Positions 61,291 through 64,000 of a stretch of DNA of 64,000 nt are shown here, piece by piece. The position numbers and the translations under genes are program-made. The stretch covers positions 4,640,501 through 4,704,500 of the forward strand of contig JAPNXP010000001.1 of assembly GCA_028753945.1 (NCBI GenBank). The letters run 5' to 3'. Position 1 is the first letter of the stretch. Every line of letters starts with the position of its first letter. This stretch comes from Hexactinellida sp. DTS-2022 (Eukaryota > Porifera > Hexactinellida). A model generated the notes under the pieces. The model worked only from the letters and a program-made list of their open reading frames with translations. It ran no database searches and was not told the DNA's origin.

Positions 61291-61648
61291 GAGCTAAGGC
61301 TAGTTAGCTAGTAGTAGGATCAATTAAAGGTAAATGAATATTAAATATTGTCGGACCTCGACCGATTTAACATCTATCGAATTAATTAAGGGAGATTCCA
61401 AAACATTTCTAATTAAAAATTTTTGAAGTTTAGTCGATTCGAAATTTTTTCTTAGATTTGGAAATTAAATTTTGGATATGGTTAAATTAAATTATTTTTA
61501 GAATCTATGAATACGTAACGTAGCTTCACGATATTACAATACAACGATTAACTCAATCTAATCAGACCAGAGAGACAGTTAAAACACATTATACATTCCA
61601 AACACTTTCTACACGTACATAATATCTGAATCACTTAAGCACCCAAAG
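61291..61648. other. Spacer between convergent GFM1 and UBASH3
   Basis: AT-rich, presumed 3' UTRs of both genes; nothing else recognised. Confidence 0.4.
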
Positions 61649-63353
61649 TTAAAGCATCATGTCTCTCCAATCGAACTTCTTATTGGGTCCGTGTACCAGT
61701 GTGCTGAAAGGCGGCGGAGTTAGCTTCCAGCTGCCCTCCGCTTCCTCCAGCATGCAGCAGCCCACATATGGGACCTGCTGCGTGTACCTTGTGAGGTCCT
61801 GAGCGGCCCGCGGCAGCTGTCCGACGAGCATCCTGCTAAGCGCGTCCAGAGACCCCGCGTGCGCCATCACGAGAATGTCTATTGCTGAGTTGCTAGGCAC
61901 AGACTGTATTATCTTCTTGATGACGTGGTAGCTCCGCCTGTAGTAGTCGTCTGCTCTCTCCTCTAGCGGGAGGCTCTCCGGGTGCTCGATGTACTTGTAT
62001 CCGAGGTCCACATTCAGTCCGCTGATCCCCATCTCATCTAGCTTCATCCAGTCTGGCAGCTTCCCTCTGGTCCAAGCCATCCACTCGAACAGTCCCGGCT
62101 CCACCTTAATGCGGACACTCCCCTCTGCGCCTATTCCCTCTAGGATGTGGTGTGCTGTCTGCACACAGCGCAGCGAGGGGGAGGAGAATGCTTGCGTTAA
62201 ACGCACGCCCTCTTCGCGCATCCCCTCTCCAGTGATTTTCGACTGGAACTGTCCAATCAGAGTAATCGGGGAATCATTGTTGTATCTCTCGGGGCCTCCC
62301 TCCCGCTTGGGTAAGCTGATAGGCATGTTCAGGTTCTTTCTCTCGTAGTTCCCCGCCTTGTCGAAGGAACAGCGAATCCAGTTGTTCCCGAATGTGGCGT
62401 CCACACGCTCAGCGTGCCGAAAAATAAATATCCGGTTTGGTCCCTGTGGCTTAGGTACAGGCGAAGGCAGATACTCTGGTGATACTTTAGATGCCTTTTC
62501 TGTCTTCTTGACCTCTGTGTAGAGGTGAGCTTTAGAGAGCAGGTCGTCTGACTTGTAAGCGGTCTCCGCCTCCTCGTACTCGTGCGCTTTCTTCTTTATC
62601 GTCTTTCTGAACTGAGGCACTACTTCGCGGTGGTTGTACAGGTAGCAGGTCCTGGAAAAAATGTATATACAAGGCTCTCCCGTTATTGATGGATAAAAAT
62701 GTGTAATTATTTATGGAAAATGGTATCAATAATGATTATTATTATTATTATTTATTCCTTAACCCCGAAGTGCCGCAAAATATTTACTTAATATATTGGG
62801 CCTTGGATTGGATTTACTTATCATACTGTACGTATTAGATTAAGGGCTTACTTATATATCGGCTCACACACTTTTTAATATAAATCCCCGGCTTCGCAAT
62901 GAATTTTGATTGTAAAAAATGACTTGCAAAGTGCCTGAGAAAAGTGAGAATTACATAAGAAATTGTGTATATGTAATTCCTTAGATACATATTGAATTAC
63001 TACATTGCCAAGTTGATTTAGCCTGAAATCATAGAGCTCTTATATTTTACTATAACTTTCCTACTATAAATCTTGTTTTGTAGTAAAATATTTAATATTT
63101 AGTATACTGTTATTACTAATGTAATCTTATCAGTCTCAGACCTGTGTAGAACCCAGCAGTCCGACTCGGGTGCAACTTCCACATAGTTCCCTGGAAATAA
63201 TCCACTGATCCCCTTCTGCCAGGAAGTGCCATAGAACCAACCTTTGCTCGTGTCCCTCTGCAAATCTAGCTCTGTCATATAAATGTAATCTTCCTTTAGC
63301 AGTTCCAGATCTTCTTTCTTCTGGGGCGTGTACTCAAACAGCACACGATAGAT
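61649..63353 (-). CDS. UBASH3: UBASH3/TULA (STS) protein: SH3 and phosphatase part
   Basis: Two exons on the minus strand: 63353-63142 and 62651-61649, with acceptor TTTAG|ATC, donor CACAG|GTCTGA and acceptor TTTCCAG|GAC; the joined frame is open for 404 codons. The first exon is an SH3 domain (VLFEYTPQKKEDLELL, GWFYGTSWQKGISGLFPGNY, then SDCWVLHR as in TULA proteins). The second is the 2H-independent histidine phosphatase domain: IFIFRHAERVDATFGNNW (RHG-type motif as RHAER), SPSLRCVQTAHHILEGIG, VEPGLFEWMAW and a second catalytic block LVMAHAGSLD. Vertebrate TULA proteins down-regulate tyrosine-kinase signalling. The UBA and phosphodiesterase exons expected upstream are not in view and must lie at or beyond the window's right edge, so the entry is partial. 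Confidence 0.92.
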
Positions 63354-64000
63354 CTAAACAGAGAGCTAACTTGATTCTAGCGTCTATAGAATCAATTCTT
63401 TAATTTACTTTTTTCCAGAAGTTTGTAAATTGTACTGGTAAAATTACAACATTTGTTGCATTCTCATTTGAAGTATAAAACAAACTTGCTATATATCTAG
63501 TAGTTTATAGGCTAGATTTTACATTGAAATTAAATAGCATTATTGAGCAATAAATGGTTCCAATAAATTAAATGTTTGCTACGTGTATTATAGGTAATAA
63601 TAGGTAGGATAAGATGAAATTGATGGTAGATATACCTTTAGTACAAATTGTGCAATGATGCAAGCTTACCTAATTTCATTTCCTTTACATATACGTGTAC
63701 GTACATAATAGAAAATAATACTATCAATTGCTTGTCAACAGAATTCCTCTCAGCTATTCCTGAATGCTATTGCTCAACGAGTGATACCATATTGCTTAAG
63801 AGTAGGTCTCAGATTTCTTGACTCAATCGAGTATAAATAACGATGTTTTATAGAATTGGTAATTTTAATAAATTTCTTTTCATCATTTTAGTAGGTTTAG
63901 TTAGATAGGGAATTGATTTATAATATGGCATGCGTTACGTTAAAACGATCGATTGATTTGTCTTTCCATGGGGACATGGATACCAACTGCTCCTCTCACA
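63354..64000. other. UBASH3 upstream intron region, truncated by window end
   Basis: AT-rich. An upstream exon could begin near the right edge (minus-strand frame at about 63940-64000 is open), but it is too short to identify. Confidence 0.35.

Noticed and set aside
63940-64000. Possible UBASH3 upstream exon at the right edge
   Set aside because: Too short to match to the UBA or phosphodiesterase domain and cut by the window end.

Overview
The window looks like nuclear DNA from an animal with very few introns. It carries single-exon orthologues of animal genes: TTLL9, procollagen galactosyltransferase, UBE2J2, NAGK, RUVBL2, CPSF4, DHRS11, TMEM17, an SLC9B exchanger, an SLC52 riboflavin transporter and MIOS. 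Two genes, mitochondrial EF-G (GFM1) and a UBASH3/TULA phosphatase, have clear GT-AG introns. Collagen modification, cilium genes and UBASH3 argue for an animal. The compact intron-poor genes and NHL-repeat proteins would fit an early-branching lineage, possibly a glass sponge, but that placement is an inference and is not proved by the sequence.

Layout. 0-2.4 kb: interlocked foldback repeats. 2.4-5.9 kb: TTLL9 and COLGALT. 5.9-9.2 kb: repeats. 9.2-11.7 kb: UBE2J2 and NAGK. 11.8-15.9 kb: a run of palindromic elements. 15.9-18.3 kb: a degenerate kinase fused to Kelch repeats. 18.9-22.4 kb: hAT elements and a decayed hAT-type transposase. 22.8-24.2 kb: RUVBL2. 24.2-27.5 kb: elements nested in elements. 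27.5-30.8 kb: CPSF4, a beta-propeller protein and DHRS11. 31-34.5 kb: a 142-bp tandem array and a nested foldback. 34.7-39.2 kb: three tandem copies of an NHL-repeat gene, one open and two broken. 41-45.8 kb: TMEM17, SLC9B and SLC52A, the last two head to head. 47-49.7 kb: MIOS. 50.5-54.3 kb: two small genes of the ISG12 (IFI6/IFI27) type, the first with a repeat-packed intron that holds a hammerhead-ribozyme core. 55.2-61.3 kb: GFM1 with a carnitine-acyltransferase-like gene inside its third intron. 61.6-63.4 kb: the 3' part of UBASH3.

The genes are mostly unrelated housekeeping functions: cilium (TTLL9, TMEM17), secretory pathway (COLGALT, UBE2J2), RNA 3'-end processing (CPSF4), chromatin and AAA+ assembly (RUVBL2), amino-sugar salvage (NAGK), nutrient sensing (MIOS), transport (SLC9B, SLC52A) and mitochondrial translation (GFM1). 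No operon logic is seen. The unusual content lies in the non-coding DNA. At least seven distinct miniature elements share CAGT-R-GAACCTC-like tips and TA flanks. Several hAT-type elements carry 8-bp target duplications. There are also two multi-level insertion nests. No LTR retroelement or other virus-like element was recognised.
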